Below are positions 45,201-52,986 of a stretch of DNA of 64,000 nt, piece after piece. Source of the DNA: Blepharisma stoltei. Lineage: Eukaryota; Ciliophora; Heterotrichea; Heterotrichida; Blepharismidae. The notes under the pieces are model-generated. The model ran no database searches and was not told where the DNA came from. It worked only from the letters and a program-made list of their open reading frames with translations. The position numbers were made by a program, and so were the translations under genes. Numbering within the stretch: the first letter of the stretch is position 1; every line of letters starts with the position of its first letter. The stretch spans positions 124,001 through 188,000 of the forward strand of contig CAJZBQ010000011.1 of assembly GCA_914767885.1 (NCBI GenBank). Direction: 5' to 3'.

Positions 45201-48200
45201 GAAGAGAAAAAAGAAGAGCCAGAAGCAAATGAAGCAGAAATGGAAGAAGAGGAAGAAGTCCAGCAGGAATTAAGCCCAAGGTCACTGAGAAAAAGAGTGT
45301 CTGAGCTGACTGAGTCAATTACATATCAATCACATATATACGTCAGAAGAGGCTTATTTGAGCAGCATAAATTATTGGTGGCGACTATGCTTTGTTTTAG
45401 GGTCATGATTAAGGATGGAAAAATTGATGAGCAGGAGTATGCATTTTTAATTAATGGAAAACCTATGGTAGATGCAGGACATCAATCAGAAAATTTGAAT
45501 TGGTTTAGTGAGTATCAGTGGGGGATGATTAAAGCGCTAGATCAATTAGGCCCGTTCCAAGGGCTAGCAAGCAATGTAGATAGTGATTATTTGCAGTGGA
45601 AAAAGTGGTATATGGAAGAAAAGGCAGAAATTTCAGACCTGCCGCGTAATTTCAAAGAAATTTCTTATTTCCACAAACTTTTATTAATAAGAGCGCTCAG
45701 ACCAGACAGAATTACTAGCGCTTTAAGCATTTTTGTTAGAGAACAATTAGGTAACCACTACATCGAGCAGACTCCTTTTAATATGTTTGAAACTTATAAA
45801 GAAACCTCTAAAACGGTCCCTGTGTTCTTTGTCTTGTTCCCTGGTGCTGATCCTACCCCAGAAGTCGAAGAAGTTGCAGAAACCTTAGGGATCACTGCCC
45901 TTAACAATAAATTCAGAAATATATCTATGGGTCAAGGCCAAGAGAAAAACGCTGAGCAAGCTATGGAGCAGCTTTCACAAAATGGTGGCTGGGTCATGCT
46001 TCAAAACGTCCATCTCATGCAAAGCTGGCTCAAAGTACTCGAAAACATGCTTGAAAAATTCTCCAAAAAAGCCCACGAAAACTTCCGATGCTTCATTTCT
46101 TCAGAGCCTCCAGCGCTGCCTGATATGAAAATCATCCCTGAGACTATTTTGCAAAACTGTGTTAAGGTAGCTAATGAAGCTCCACAAGCTCTTAAAGATA
46201 ACTTAAGGCGTGCTTATAGCCATTTCTCTCAAAAAGATTTAGATTCGTCTGGCCAAGTACAGATTCCAGCCATCCATCCCCACCCCAGTCCAACCCCAAC
46301 CCTGTGATCATAGATTCCACCCCACCCACTTCACCCCCATATAACGATGACCCCTCCCCTCAATCTTCATGTCTATTGCAACAAAAAATTTTTGGAAAAA
46401 ATTTTCATGCCTACTGCAACACAACATTTTTATAAAAAAAATTAATGCATTTTTCTCTAGGTGAGTTTCTCAAAAAAACTATAAACAGCGCTGCTGTAGG
46501 CATGTCAATGGCCTTCTCATCGAGATTTAGACGGCTATTGTCATCGCTCGCCATTTTATTAAACTTATCTAGCTAAAAAGTACGGAAAAAATTTAAGATG
46601 CGCATCGAAAATTTGTTGCAAGAGGGTTAGGATTATTACAGACAGGCGCTAGCCATATTGGTGACGCAGTCATTAAAGACCTCCCGTACGGAAGGTTCTA
46701 CCACTTTTCGACTCCAGCCCAGAGGGTCTATCCCTCTTACGAGTGCCCTTCCGGTACCTTCTGTCTCATCCTTGCCCTGTGGCTTCAGTCTTGAGAGGGC
46801 GGCTTATGGATTTCTACGGGCGATAGGAGTAGCTTGACTCCAAGGATCAGTTCCTTAGAGTCTATCGGGTGTCAAAGTGCCTTCCTTCGACAGCTACAGG
46901 AAAAAGACTGCTCCCCTGTGGCTTGGGCCGAAGCCCCCAGTTTCTCGGTAGAGGAATGCCCATGTGTCCTCGGATCCAAAGGACGCTGTTGAGCGCATCT
47001 ATTTCCAATAACAGGAAAGCAGCTAAAACCTACCCGGATACACACTTCTTGAGCCTGCGTCTGATTCTCGGCTCGGAGTTCATCCCAGTCCGCCGTAGCC
47101 ATAAGGTCTGGACTGCTGCGCTAAGAGGGCAGGTTGATACGTGTCGCTATTTTAATTATCATTTATATATCAAAATTTTTTTCCATAAAAATTTTTCTAT
47201 TAAAAAAAAATTTTTGTTCACTAGGGATTTTTCTAATGGTTTTGTTCACTCACGGAGGGGGGGGGAGTAAGCGAAATAAAATATTTTTATACAAAAAAAA
47301 ATTGATATATTAGCTATTATTAATATAATGAAATCTTAATTTTGAAAAAATAGCTTTTTAAGCATAAATTTTATAAATTTAAATTAATATTCGGTATCCA
47401 AATTTTACGAAAATTTTAAATTTCGAAAAAAAATTGCATATGAATGGTCACACAAGAGGCAAGAGAAAATACTCTCCAGCTTATGAGGGAAGAAAAAATT
47501 TAAGGGTAATCATAAAAAAGAGTGTACTTATTTCATTTTTTAACAATCAAATTTTACGCATTTAAAATTTACTTACCTTTAGATTACTCATTTAAAAGTA
47601 TCTTATGCATTTTTAGTATAATTATATAGATTTTAATTTGATTTTTGAATGCATAATTTGTTAAAAGGACATATATTCCTTTTCTTAAAGCACATCTTTA
47701 TTTGTCGATAATATATAACTTGATCTCTCAATGCAAATGTTGAGCAATAAAATACTTACTCCCCCCCCCCTCCGTGAGCGAACAAAACCATTAGAAAAAT
47801 CGCTATTTTTTGACCAAAAACCCACCCTCCGTGAGTGAACAAAATTTTTTTTAATAGAAAAAATTTTAATGGAAAAAAATTTTGATATATAAGTGATAAT
47901 TAGTATAATGAAATCTAGAGCTAATTCTGTTTAATTTTAAACAAATTGCGTTTTAAAACATAAATTTTGCAAATTAAATTAATATTTGCTTCCCAATTTT
48001 TGCAAATTAGGATTGTTTTAAATTTCGAAAAAAAATATTTTTTTATAAAATTTATATATAAATTGTTTTTTAAAAAAAAATTAACCCCCCTCCGTGAGCG
48101 AACAAAATTTTTTTGTTCGCTCACGGAGGGGGGGGGGGGAGTTAGTGGCTAATATCAGCTCGTTAAGATTAAGTCGAATATTGAATTGAGAAGATTATTA

Positions 48201-50955
48201 GAGATAAAGCAATAACTCTAATTAAATCCTTTTAATTTTATATTAATTCTTCATCTGTAGGCTGCTGTGGCATAGCCCATAGCAATTCGATTCTTATTTG
48301 ATTTCCGAGCCTTCAATTTTTACGATCTTGAAAAAATCGGCAGCTTTATAGCTGTAAAACAATTTCTTGAGCTAGAGAGGCAATTGATAGGCATCTATTA
48401 TAAAACTAGCTTTTTAAAATATTAAGGAATCATTGTGCAACCATTTCAACCTACATTAATGCAGCCATTTCAACCTATTAATGCAACTGCTTAAACTGAT
48501 AAATTGTTTTTCATTTAAGCACGGCAAAACATGAGCAGCTCGATACGAAATTCACAATCAGCCCACTTCTATTAGCTTCAGCATTATGCCTGAACGAAAA
48601 AAAAAGAATCAACCCCTAAATTTACTTTTTGGACTTGATATCCTTCATAAATATAGTATAATAGGTAATTAATAGCATTTTAGCTTACTCCCCCATCCAT
48701 GAGCTAACAAACAAAATTTTGTTCTTAACAAAGGGGCTAATTTTTTTTGAAAATCCCAATTCGTAAAAATTGGAAAGTATATATTAATTTGTTTTATATA
48801 ATTTATTTTTTGAAATAAGCTGTTTAAAATTTAACAGAATTAACTCGAGATTTCTATCATACTAATTATCATATATCATACATTTTTTTCCATTAAAATT
48901 CTTTTTGTTCCTCACGGAGGGTGGGCTTAAGCAAAAAAAATAGAGATTTTTCTAATGGTTTTGTTCGATCACGGAGGGGGGAGTTAGGCCTGTTTGCTAA
49001 TAAATATCTTAGTTATTATATGCATGCTTTAGCATCTTTCGAAATTATCAGTTAAGTTTAATATTATGTCTAACTAAATTTTTATCGGAAATATTTTGTA
49101 TAAACTCTATTTCCAATTAAAACTTATATCTTCTTTAATTTTATGATACGCTAGATAAAATAAAAAGATTAGATTTATAATCTCTTATGTTCATCTGGCT
49201 CTAATAAAAGCTATAAATAACACTGTCTTTCAGCTATTCATTTTTTAATATCTTTTTCAATATATTGTTATAATAAAATTCATCAATGAATCCAAAATTA
49301 TTATTTTAATCGCATTCAATATATTATGGGGATGGGGCAGGATCTATGATTACAAGGGGGTGGGAGTGGAGTTGGACAGGGGTGGGGGTGAGCGGTTGGA
49401 ATCTGTGCTAAACAATCGTCTCGGAAGTCAAATGAATTTAAAGCTATGCTTTTCGCTCTTTGTATGTTCCATTCATTAGTCCTTGGAAGACGAAAATTCG
49501 GGTCTCAAGGCTGGAGTAAGCATTATTCATTTAATGATGGTGATTTGACTATTTGTTCTGATATTTTGAACAATTATTTAGCGAAATATGATGAAGTCCC
49601 ATATGCAGATTTACGATATCTGTATGGAGAAATTATGTATGGAGGCCATATCACTGATAACTGGGATAGACGTACTTGTAACACTTATTTACAAGTGTTA
49701 ATCAGGCCTGAGCTGATGTCTGGCATGAACTTGGCTCCTCAATTCAAATCTCCAGACCCAGCAAGATTTGACTATGAAGCTTATTCTAAATATATTGAAG
49801 AAAAACTGCCTATAGAATCCCCACAGATGTTCGGCATGCATCCAAACGCTGAAATTAACTATTTAACAGCTACAGGAGATAAACTATTCACCACAATCTT
49901 AGACGTGTCAGGTGTTTCTGGTGCTGGTGAAGCTGTAAAGAAAAAAGAAGACGTTGTAATAGACCTAATAAATGCATTTTTAGCTAAACTCCCACAGGAG
50001 TTCAAGATGTTTGAAATTACAGCGAAAACCAAGGAAAGGCCTCCAGATGTAGTTGTCTGTTTGCAGGAGTGTGAAAGAATGAATATTCTTTTAGGAACGA
50101 TTAGAAGGTCTTTAATAGAACTTCAGATGGGGCTAAGCGGAGCCTTGAATATTACGGATAGAATGGAAGCACTGTCAAATTCTTTGTCTGTTAACAGAGT
50201 GCCTAAAGGATGGGAAGATGTCGCTTATTTCTCTAAAAAAGTGCTTGGAATTTGGTTTTTAGATATGTTGGAAAGAGTAAAACAGCTTGAAGAGTGGTCG
50301 AAAGAGCTAGTTTTGCCTAAATCTTTGTGGATTGCAGGGCTGTTTAACCCTATGTCGTTTTTGACTTCTGTCATGCAAACTACAGCAAGATCGAAAAATC
50401 TGCCACTTGATAATATGACTTTGCAGACCACTGTGACAAATTTCTTAATCTTTTTATAATTTTTTTTTCAAATGTAAAAAAATAATTTTATATAATTTAT
50501 ATAAAATAAATAGTGAGAATGAGAGATAGAACCTGATGAAATCCACAATTACCCAGAAAATGGAGCATATGTGCATGGGTTCTTTTTAGAAGGAGCTGCA
50601 TGGGAATTAGGAAGAAGCCCAACTGAAGAAGGGTACTTAACAGACTCTACATTGAAAGATCTATATCCTAAGCTGCCTGTAGTCAATGTTTTAGCGGTGC
50701 CAATTGAAGAAAAAGCTACCTTAGGAATTTATGACTGTCCTTGCTACGTCACCTCACAGAGAGGACCAACTTATACCTAATTACAATAAATAAAAACATT
50801 CATACGTATTATGAAAGGGGTTGACAGTTGGTATGCTTTTATTCATTATAATTTAGTTATATGTATTTACTGCTGGCTTGAAGATGGAAAGTGAAGAAAG
50901 CGATCCAAAGAAATGGGTACTGGCTGGTGTCGCTTTACTTATGGCTGAAGGATAA
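31074..50955 (+). CDS. Axonemal dynein heavy chain with kelch/filamin N-terminus, about 15 MDSs
   Basis: Motor of the ciliary axoneme. Order: kelch repeats (residues about 1-400), filamin/IPT-type Ig repeats (400-560), helical tail and linker (560-1250), AAA1 with [13 protein letters not shown] and [11 protein letters not shown]2 [15 protein letters not shown]3 [16 protein letters not shown]4 [12 protein letters not shown], stalk coiled coil and microtubule-binding domain, AAA5-6 and C-terminal domain, stop TAA at 50955. About 4,075 residues after removing all interruptions, every junction keeping frame. Kelch plus Ig repeats at the N-terminus occur in a subset of outer-arm heavy chains (the Chlamydomonas alpha chain, for example); outer-arm identity is inferred. 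A Lys/Glu-rich insert of about 75 residues sits in AAA5-6 (45,040-45,300). The start at 31074 is the first Met of the kelch frame; an ATG at 31040 is in another frame and would need a small IES. P-loops of AAA1-4 all look intact. Confidence 0.9.
31480..31846. mobile_element. TA-bounded IES, about 367 bp, with telomere-like repeats and nested MITE
   Basis: ATC-ATG-AAT-ATA..GTT-CAA-GAG joins through TA and restores the kelch frame ([17 protein letters not shown]). Inside, 31513-31538 has three imperfect tandem copies of an 8-mer CACCCTAA. From about 31556 (CTCACCCTCC..AAACCCACCCTCCATGAGAG) to about 31833 (CTGCTCACAGATGGAG) lies a decayed, reverse-oriented family-1 MITE. Confidence 0.65.
33033..33148. 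other. TA-bounded IES, 116 bp, in the filamin repeat of dynein
   Basis: TAT-GAA-GTT..ACC-CCA-CCG: removal gives [17 protein letters not shown], the usual end of a filamin repeat. Retained, it gives TAG at 33043. Confidence 0.75.
33149..35799 (+). CDS. Dynein segment: tail helices and linker
   Basis: Two blocks separated by a retroposon: ..[20 protein letters not shown] to [10 protein letters not shown], then [20 protein letters not shown] to [16 protein letters not shown]. The second block is the conserved linker (DRHW..L, NLF.HS.EVKKELP.E...[27 protein letters not shown]). The linker is the dynein lever arm. There is no full DHC_N1-type tail; the tail is short and coiled-coil rich. Confidence 0.85.
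34095..34599 (-). mobile_element. Retroposon (GC-rich), 505 bp, 16-bp target duplication, in dynein
   Basis: TTTCTTACCTTTAGTA at 34079-34094 and TTTCTTACCACTAGTA at 34600-34615, two mismatches. GC-rich body, AT-rich tail at the left, and AAATAAAATGG at its minus-strand 5' end, as in the elements ending 36225 and 57923. Joining through TA within the duplication gives [18 protein letters not shown]. No ORF of note. Confidence 0.8.
35800..36225 (-). mobile_element. Retroposon R1, 426 bp, 14-bp target duplication, in dynein
   Basis: GACTTAGACAGACC at 35786-35799 and 36226-36239. Its left 165 bases match the 160-bp copy at 14763; the rest is the part missing from that 5'-truncated copy. Minus-strand 5' end AAATAAAATGG; tail is a repeat of TTAATC. 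A hairpin GTTAGC-AGA-GCTAAC lies at 36182-36196. Excision through TA restores [12 protein letters not shown]. Confidence 0.88.
36259..37421. mobile_element. Foldback element of TAGGCC-poly(A) repeats, 1163 bp, 9-bp duplication
   Basis: Target duplication AAAGTTATG at 36250-36258 and 37422-37430. TIR CTTCACACGAGATCTACTC at 36264-36282 and its complement, one mismatch, at 37398-37416. Inside each TIR is a long tandem array: left (36288-36570) of TTTTTTTTGGCCTA units, right (36860-37390) of the complementary TAGGCCAAAAAAAA units, around a 290-base AT-rich centre. The arrays can pair into a giant hairpin. Long repeat-built arms with a 9-bp duplication are the hallmark of Foldback-type elements. 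Excision through TA within the duplication gives [17 protein letters not shown]. Confidence 0.88.
37427..38406 (+). CDS. Dynein segment: AAA1 motor domain
   Basis: [53 protein letters not shown], the P-loop [80 protein letters not shown]. This is the main ATP-hydrolysing site; Walker A, Walker B (FDEF) and sensor I Asn are all present. Bordered by the foldback element and a 116-bp IES. Confidence 0.95.
38407..38522. other. TA-bounded IES, 116 bp, between AAA1 and AAA2 of dynein
   Basis: GTC-AAA-GTA..AAT-CCT-AAG: removal gives [15 protein letters not shown], as expected. T-rich inside. Same length as the IESs at 33033 and 2547. Confidence 0.85.
38523..41389 (+). CDS. Dynein segment: AAA2 to AAA4
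   Basis: AAA2: [60 protein letters not shown] (split by a retroposon). AAA3: [63 protein letters not shown]4: [40 protein letters not shown], up to FSPVGDSF where the MITE at 41390 begins. All Walker A motifs are intact, so regulatory ATP sites seem competent. Confidence 0.95.
38971..39247. mobile_element. Retroposon-like insert, 277 bp, 13-bp target duplication, in dynein AAA2
   Basis: TTACCTTAGCTTC at 38958-38970 and 39248-39260. Middle part moderately GC-rich with a tRNA-like stretch (GTCAGCTGGTAAGG about 39120, AGGTTCTTTCAG about 39160) that could be Pol III A and B boxes. Excision through TA within the duplication gives [18 protein letters not shown], the conserved dynein sequence. Different sequence from the R1 family. 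Confidence 0.82.
41390..41748 (+). mobile_element. Family-1 MITE, 359 bp, TTA duplication, in dynein after AAA4
   Basis: CTCCCCCCTTCCATGAGCAA..CTCACGGAGGGGGGGAG; TTA at 41387-41389 and 41749-41751. Removal gives [20 protein letters not shown], matching the conserved dynein motif after AAA4 exactly. Confidence 0.93.
41752..43022 (+). CDS. Dynein segment: end of AAA4 and first half of stalk
   Basis: [50 protein letters not shown], then after the [44 protein letters not shown] and a coiled coil to [12 protein letters not shown]. This is the ascending stalk helix that carries the microtubule-binding domain. Confidence 0.92.
42035..42697 (+). mobile_element. Family-2 MITE, 663 bp, imperfect duplication TAA/CAA, in dynein
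   Basis: CTCCCACCTCTTTAAATTGG..CCAATTTAAAGGGGGGGAG. Flanks TAA (42032-42034) and CAA (42698-42700). Either copy kept gives LSK-K in frame (TCT-AAG or TCC-AAG, both Ser-Lys), so the mismatch is silent. The middle is shared with 19295 and 22787. Confidence 0.85.
43023..43316 (+). mobile_element. Family-1 MITE, 294 bp, TTA duplication, in dynein stalk
   Basis: CTCCCCCCTTTGTAAGTGAC..CTCACAGAGTGAGGGAG, TTA at 43020-43022 and 43317-43319. Shorter core than the 383-bp form. Removal gives [20 protein letters not shown] in frame. Confidence 0.9.
43317..46256 (+). CDS. Dynein segment: microtubule-binding domain, stalk, AAA5-AAA6
   Basis: Microtubule-binding domain from [20 protein letters not shown] to [20 protein letters not shown], descending stalk helix, then AAA5 ([20 protein letters not shown]), AAA6 entry ([40 protein letters not shown]). 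About 45,040-45,300 encodes a charged insert ([20 protein letters not shown]..) that most dyneins lack. Then [40 protein letters not shown], and [19 protein letters not shown], where the 3.2-kb element begins. Confidence 0.95.
46550..47147 (-). mobile_element. GC-rich retroposon nested in the 3.2-kb element
   Basis: GC content rises sharply. The minus-strand 5' end AATAAAATGGCGAGC resembles AAATAAAATGG of the other retroposons. A block GCCATATTGGTGACGCAGTCA (46650) is similar to GCCATATTGTTAATGCAGTCA at 55945, so the two belong to one family. Ends and target duplication not resolved; the right end abuts a truncated MITE. Confidence 0.6.
47148..47272 (+). mobile_element. Truncated family-1 MITE, right part only
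   Basis: Starts abruptly in the core (TTTTAATTATCATTTATATA) and ends TTCACTCACGGAGGGGGGGG-GAG with TAA after it. The left end is missing, apparently replaced by the retroposon. Confidence 0.7.
47759..48141 (-). mobile_element. Family-1 MITE, 383 bp, inverted orientation, TTA duplication
   Basis: Hairpin end on the right (48085-48141), two direct end units on the left, TTA at 47756-47758 and 48142-48144. Core is the reverse complement of 378-760. Nested within the 3.2-kb element. Confidence 0.88.
48688..48983 (+). mobile_element. Family-1 MITE, 296 bp, diverged, TTA duplication
   Basis: CTCCCCCATCCATGAGCTAA..GATCACGGAGGGGGGAG, TTA at 48685-48687 and 48984-48986. The core is shortened. Nested within the 3.2-kb element. 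Confidence 0.8.
49413..50955 (+). CDS. Dynein segment: C-terminal domain
   Basis: [76 protein letters not shown], then across two short IESs [20 protein letters not shown] and [20 protein letters not shown], ending [16 protein letters not shown] and TAA. This is the standard dynein C-terminal domain with its GAYVHG..LEGA.W and RGPTYVF motifs. Confidence 0.95.
50446..50526. other. TA-bounded IES, about 81 bp, in dynein C-terminal domain
   Basis: AAT-TTC-TTA..GAA-CCT-GAT: joining TA at 50446 to TA at 50527 gives [20 protein letters not shown]. The TA at 50455 would also keep frame (72 bp removed). Confidence 0.65.
50772..50859. other. TA-bounded IES, 88 bp, in dynein C-terminal domain
   Basis: ACT-TAT-GTA-TTT restored from ACT-TA..TAT-GTA; gives [20 protein letters not shown]. 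Confidence 0.85.
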
Positions 50956-51044
50956 CCTAATTTAATCTCATTTACTGAATAGTATCTTTCTCTATATATT
51001 ATTTTGAAATAATTATAAGCATAATTTAGATTTCCAAAAATAGT

Positions 51045-51962
51045 TTAAAAATTAGCAACAGTCGCAATACTCCATTTATCTCCCAGGCCATTAAAAATAA
51101 AAAACCTCTTTAAAAACAGCTTCCTATAGCATTTCCTTATATCATCCTCACTAATCCCAGAAGTTTTTCTCAAATCTTCAGGATACAGATTCTCTTTGCC
51201 GCTCATCCAGCTGACCATTAAAGAAATGGCGCAGGCCAGGGCCATTTCTTCTTCATTTACCATTAAATTACAGTCTTTAATTTTCTTCATTGCTTGTGCA
51301 CATTTCGTAACCATTTCATTAGAAAAATCAAAATTAATAGCAAGCTTAGCGAATAAAGAAAAATCTTCTCTGTTTATTGCAGCTTCAGGAGCATGGATTT
51401 TTACAGTGTTATAGCATCTGACTATTTCATTTTTTGTAATTTTGTTAATATTTAAGATTTCTTTTAGCGGGATTTTATTTCCATATTTTCTGCACAAACA
51501 GTATATAATTGCTGATAAAATTCCTATATGAGATTTTCCTTTGGTGACTTTTTTTAAAAATAAAACCCTGAATATTTTTTTGGCTTCCTCAGAAATACTA
51601 TCACTTAAACATAAAATGTGGCAAAAATCATCAATTTCACTGAAAGTCATGGAGAGAGTTTTATCTTGAGAAGAACTCATACTTCTTTGGGCTCATCTGG
51701 CAAGTCCATAATGAGTCTCATGTTTTGAAATCACTGTGCATAAGCCTTTATCTGAGAGAAGTTCATTATTAGGGGCTCCAATTCTACAAGGATCTTGGTC
51801 TCTTGATCCATCTTCTTCTGTTAGATTTCTTCATTCAGGGCCATCATCTATAAGTTTATCAATTTGTATCCTTCCGCATTTTTTACAAACAACTGTGCCT
51901 TCTCTTTCGTCAACCACTAAGGAATGTAAAGCTTTACATTCAATGCATTGGAAGATTGACAT
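51045..51962 (-). CDS. Transcription initiation factor TFIIB
   Basis: 306 residues, no IES. N-terminal zinc ribbon MSIFQCIECKALHSLVVDER and VVCKKCGRIQIDKLIDDGPE, followed by the B-reader-like E-W-RNL with UGA as Trp. Linker, then two cyclin-like repeats: KVTKGKSHIGILSAIIYCLC and KEILNINKITKNEIVRCYNT, then EEMALACAISLMVSWMSGKE and LRKTSGISEDDIRKCYRKLF. TFIIB bridges TBP and RNA polymerase II. The usual second-repeat consensus is weak, so a TFIIB-related or Brf-like paralogue is possible, but length and ribbon fit TFIIB. Further UGA-Trp at GLAR-W-AQRS. Confidence 0.8.
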
Positions 51963-52070
51963 TATTTAATTTTGCAATTTATTATAATTTAAGCTGGGGG
52001 CTTATAGCTATTTAATACTTGCCTAGTTATTTCTTAATGTTATTTATAATTGAAAATAATTTATTAACTA

Positions 52071-52848
52071 TTAAATCCAATCTTGATTATTTAGCATATA
52101 ATCTTTAAAAGCTTCTAAAGCCCTAAATCTGTGTGAGATTGAATTTTTTAAATTTGGATCCATTTCTGCAAATGTTTGCTCATATCCTGAAGGCTGAAAT
52201 ATAGGATTCCATTGAAAACCATTATTGCCTCTTGGCATTACAATAGTCCCTTCGCATTTTCCATAAAATATTTGAGGCTCACCTCCAGGCTTGCAATATC
52301 CAATTCTGCATTCTGTTCATGCTTTTTTATTATCAAACCCAGCTAATAGCCTGAAAAGTCCTTCATCTTCTAATGCTTTTCAAAATCATTTTCTATATAA
52401 ATTTTACATATAAGGCCCTGGGAGACCTCCTAGGGCTTCAAAGCATAAGCAAGTGTCCTCACAAATCACAGGAGCATTTATCTGGTTGCATGCTATTTTT
52501 AGCTTATCTGAAATAATTTCATCTGGAGTTCCTTGATATTCTTTTAAATCGAGATTAAATATTTCTAAATTCACATTAGAAGCTTCTAATGGAGTTTTAT
52601 AGGTTAGGCATCTTTATGAATCAGGTCTACCCATGCGACATAACGATTATGAATATTTAAAAATCTAATAAATCAAATATTTTTAGGGACTTGCCAATTA
52701 ATATTTTTTCAAACCGCCAAGAAATTGGCGATAAGGAGAAGGGATTAATAGCAAGCAGCTGTGGTGGAAAGCTATAAGAATTTCTTTTATTTCTCTAGCC
52801 TTCCCAGCCTAGCATAACTTTTACATTTCCTGTTATGAGATATCCCAT
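52071..52848 (-). CDS. ITPA: Inosine triphosphate pyrophosphatase (ITPA/Ham1), copy 1
   Basis: Hydrolyses (d)ITP and XTP to monophosphates. MGYLITGN, a 16-nt intron, [11 protein letters not shown], then across a 177-bp [141 protein letters not shown], stop TAA at 52071. The catalytic signature (EDTxLxFxALxGLPGPY, F.WDPIF.P.GY..TFAEM, K...SHR) is complete except Asn for the usual Asp in WNPIF. Several UGA-Trp codons. Confidence 0.88.
52600..52776. other. TA-bounded IES, about 177 bp, in ITPase copy 1 only
   Basis: Minus strand: GAA-ATT-CTT-A..AA-ACT-CCA joins in frame to [11 protein letters not shown]. Copy 2 reads [11 protein letters not shown] without interruption here, so this IES was gained in copy 1 or lost from copy 2. 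Confidence 0.8.
52809..52824 (-). other. 16-nt spliceosomal intron, ITPase copy 1
   Basis: Minus strand GTAAAAGTTATGCTAG between GGA-AAT and GCT-GGG-AAG. Removal gives [15 protein letters not shown]. Copy 2 has GTAAATTTTACCATAG at the same codon. Introns of 15-16 nt are known from heterotrich ciliates. Confidence 0.88.
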
Positions 52849-52986
52849 TTTCCAATTTTTTATAATTAGTTTACTAAAAAATCAAAAAAAGTATATAAAT
52901 TCTACAAAAGGTATATAAAATTTTGGTCATTAATTTTAATAATATTTTAATAAATAATCCAAAATTTCTAAAAATTATTTTTACAA

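Larger units (their letters stand above)
46257..49412. mobile_element. C-rich-TIR element, 3156 bp, with nested MITEs and a retroposon, in dynein
   Basis: The ends are about 70-bp imperfect TIRs: ACAGATTCCAGCCATCCATC.. at 46259 and the complement of ..CACAGATTCCAACCGCTCAC ending at about 49408, both with strings of CCCCACCCC and GATCATAGAT/GATTACAAG inside. Flanks share CAA (46254-46256, 49413-49415); leaving one gives [16 protein letters not shown] in frame. Other nearby junctions are possible, and the usual TA pairing does not give the right phase. No transposase ORF is seen. Nested inside: a retroposon (about 46550-47147), a truncated family-1 MITE (47148-47272), and two complete family-1 MITEs. 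Confidence 0.8.

Noticed and set aside
46450..46560. Short minus-strand frame [20 protein letters not shown] in the 3.2-kb element
   Set aside because: About 45 residues before a stop, inside a retroposon, no continuation or recognisable domain.
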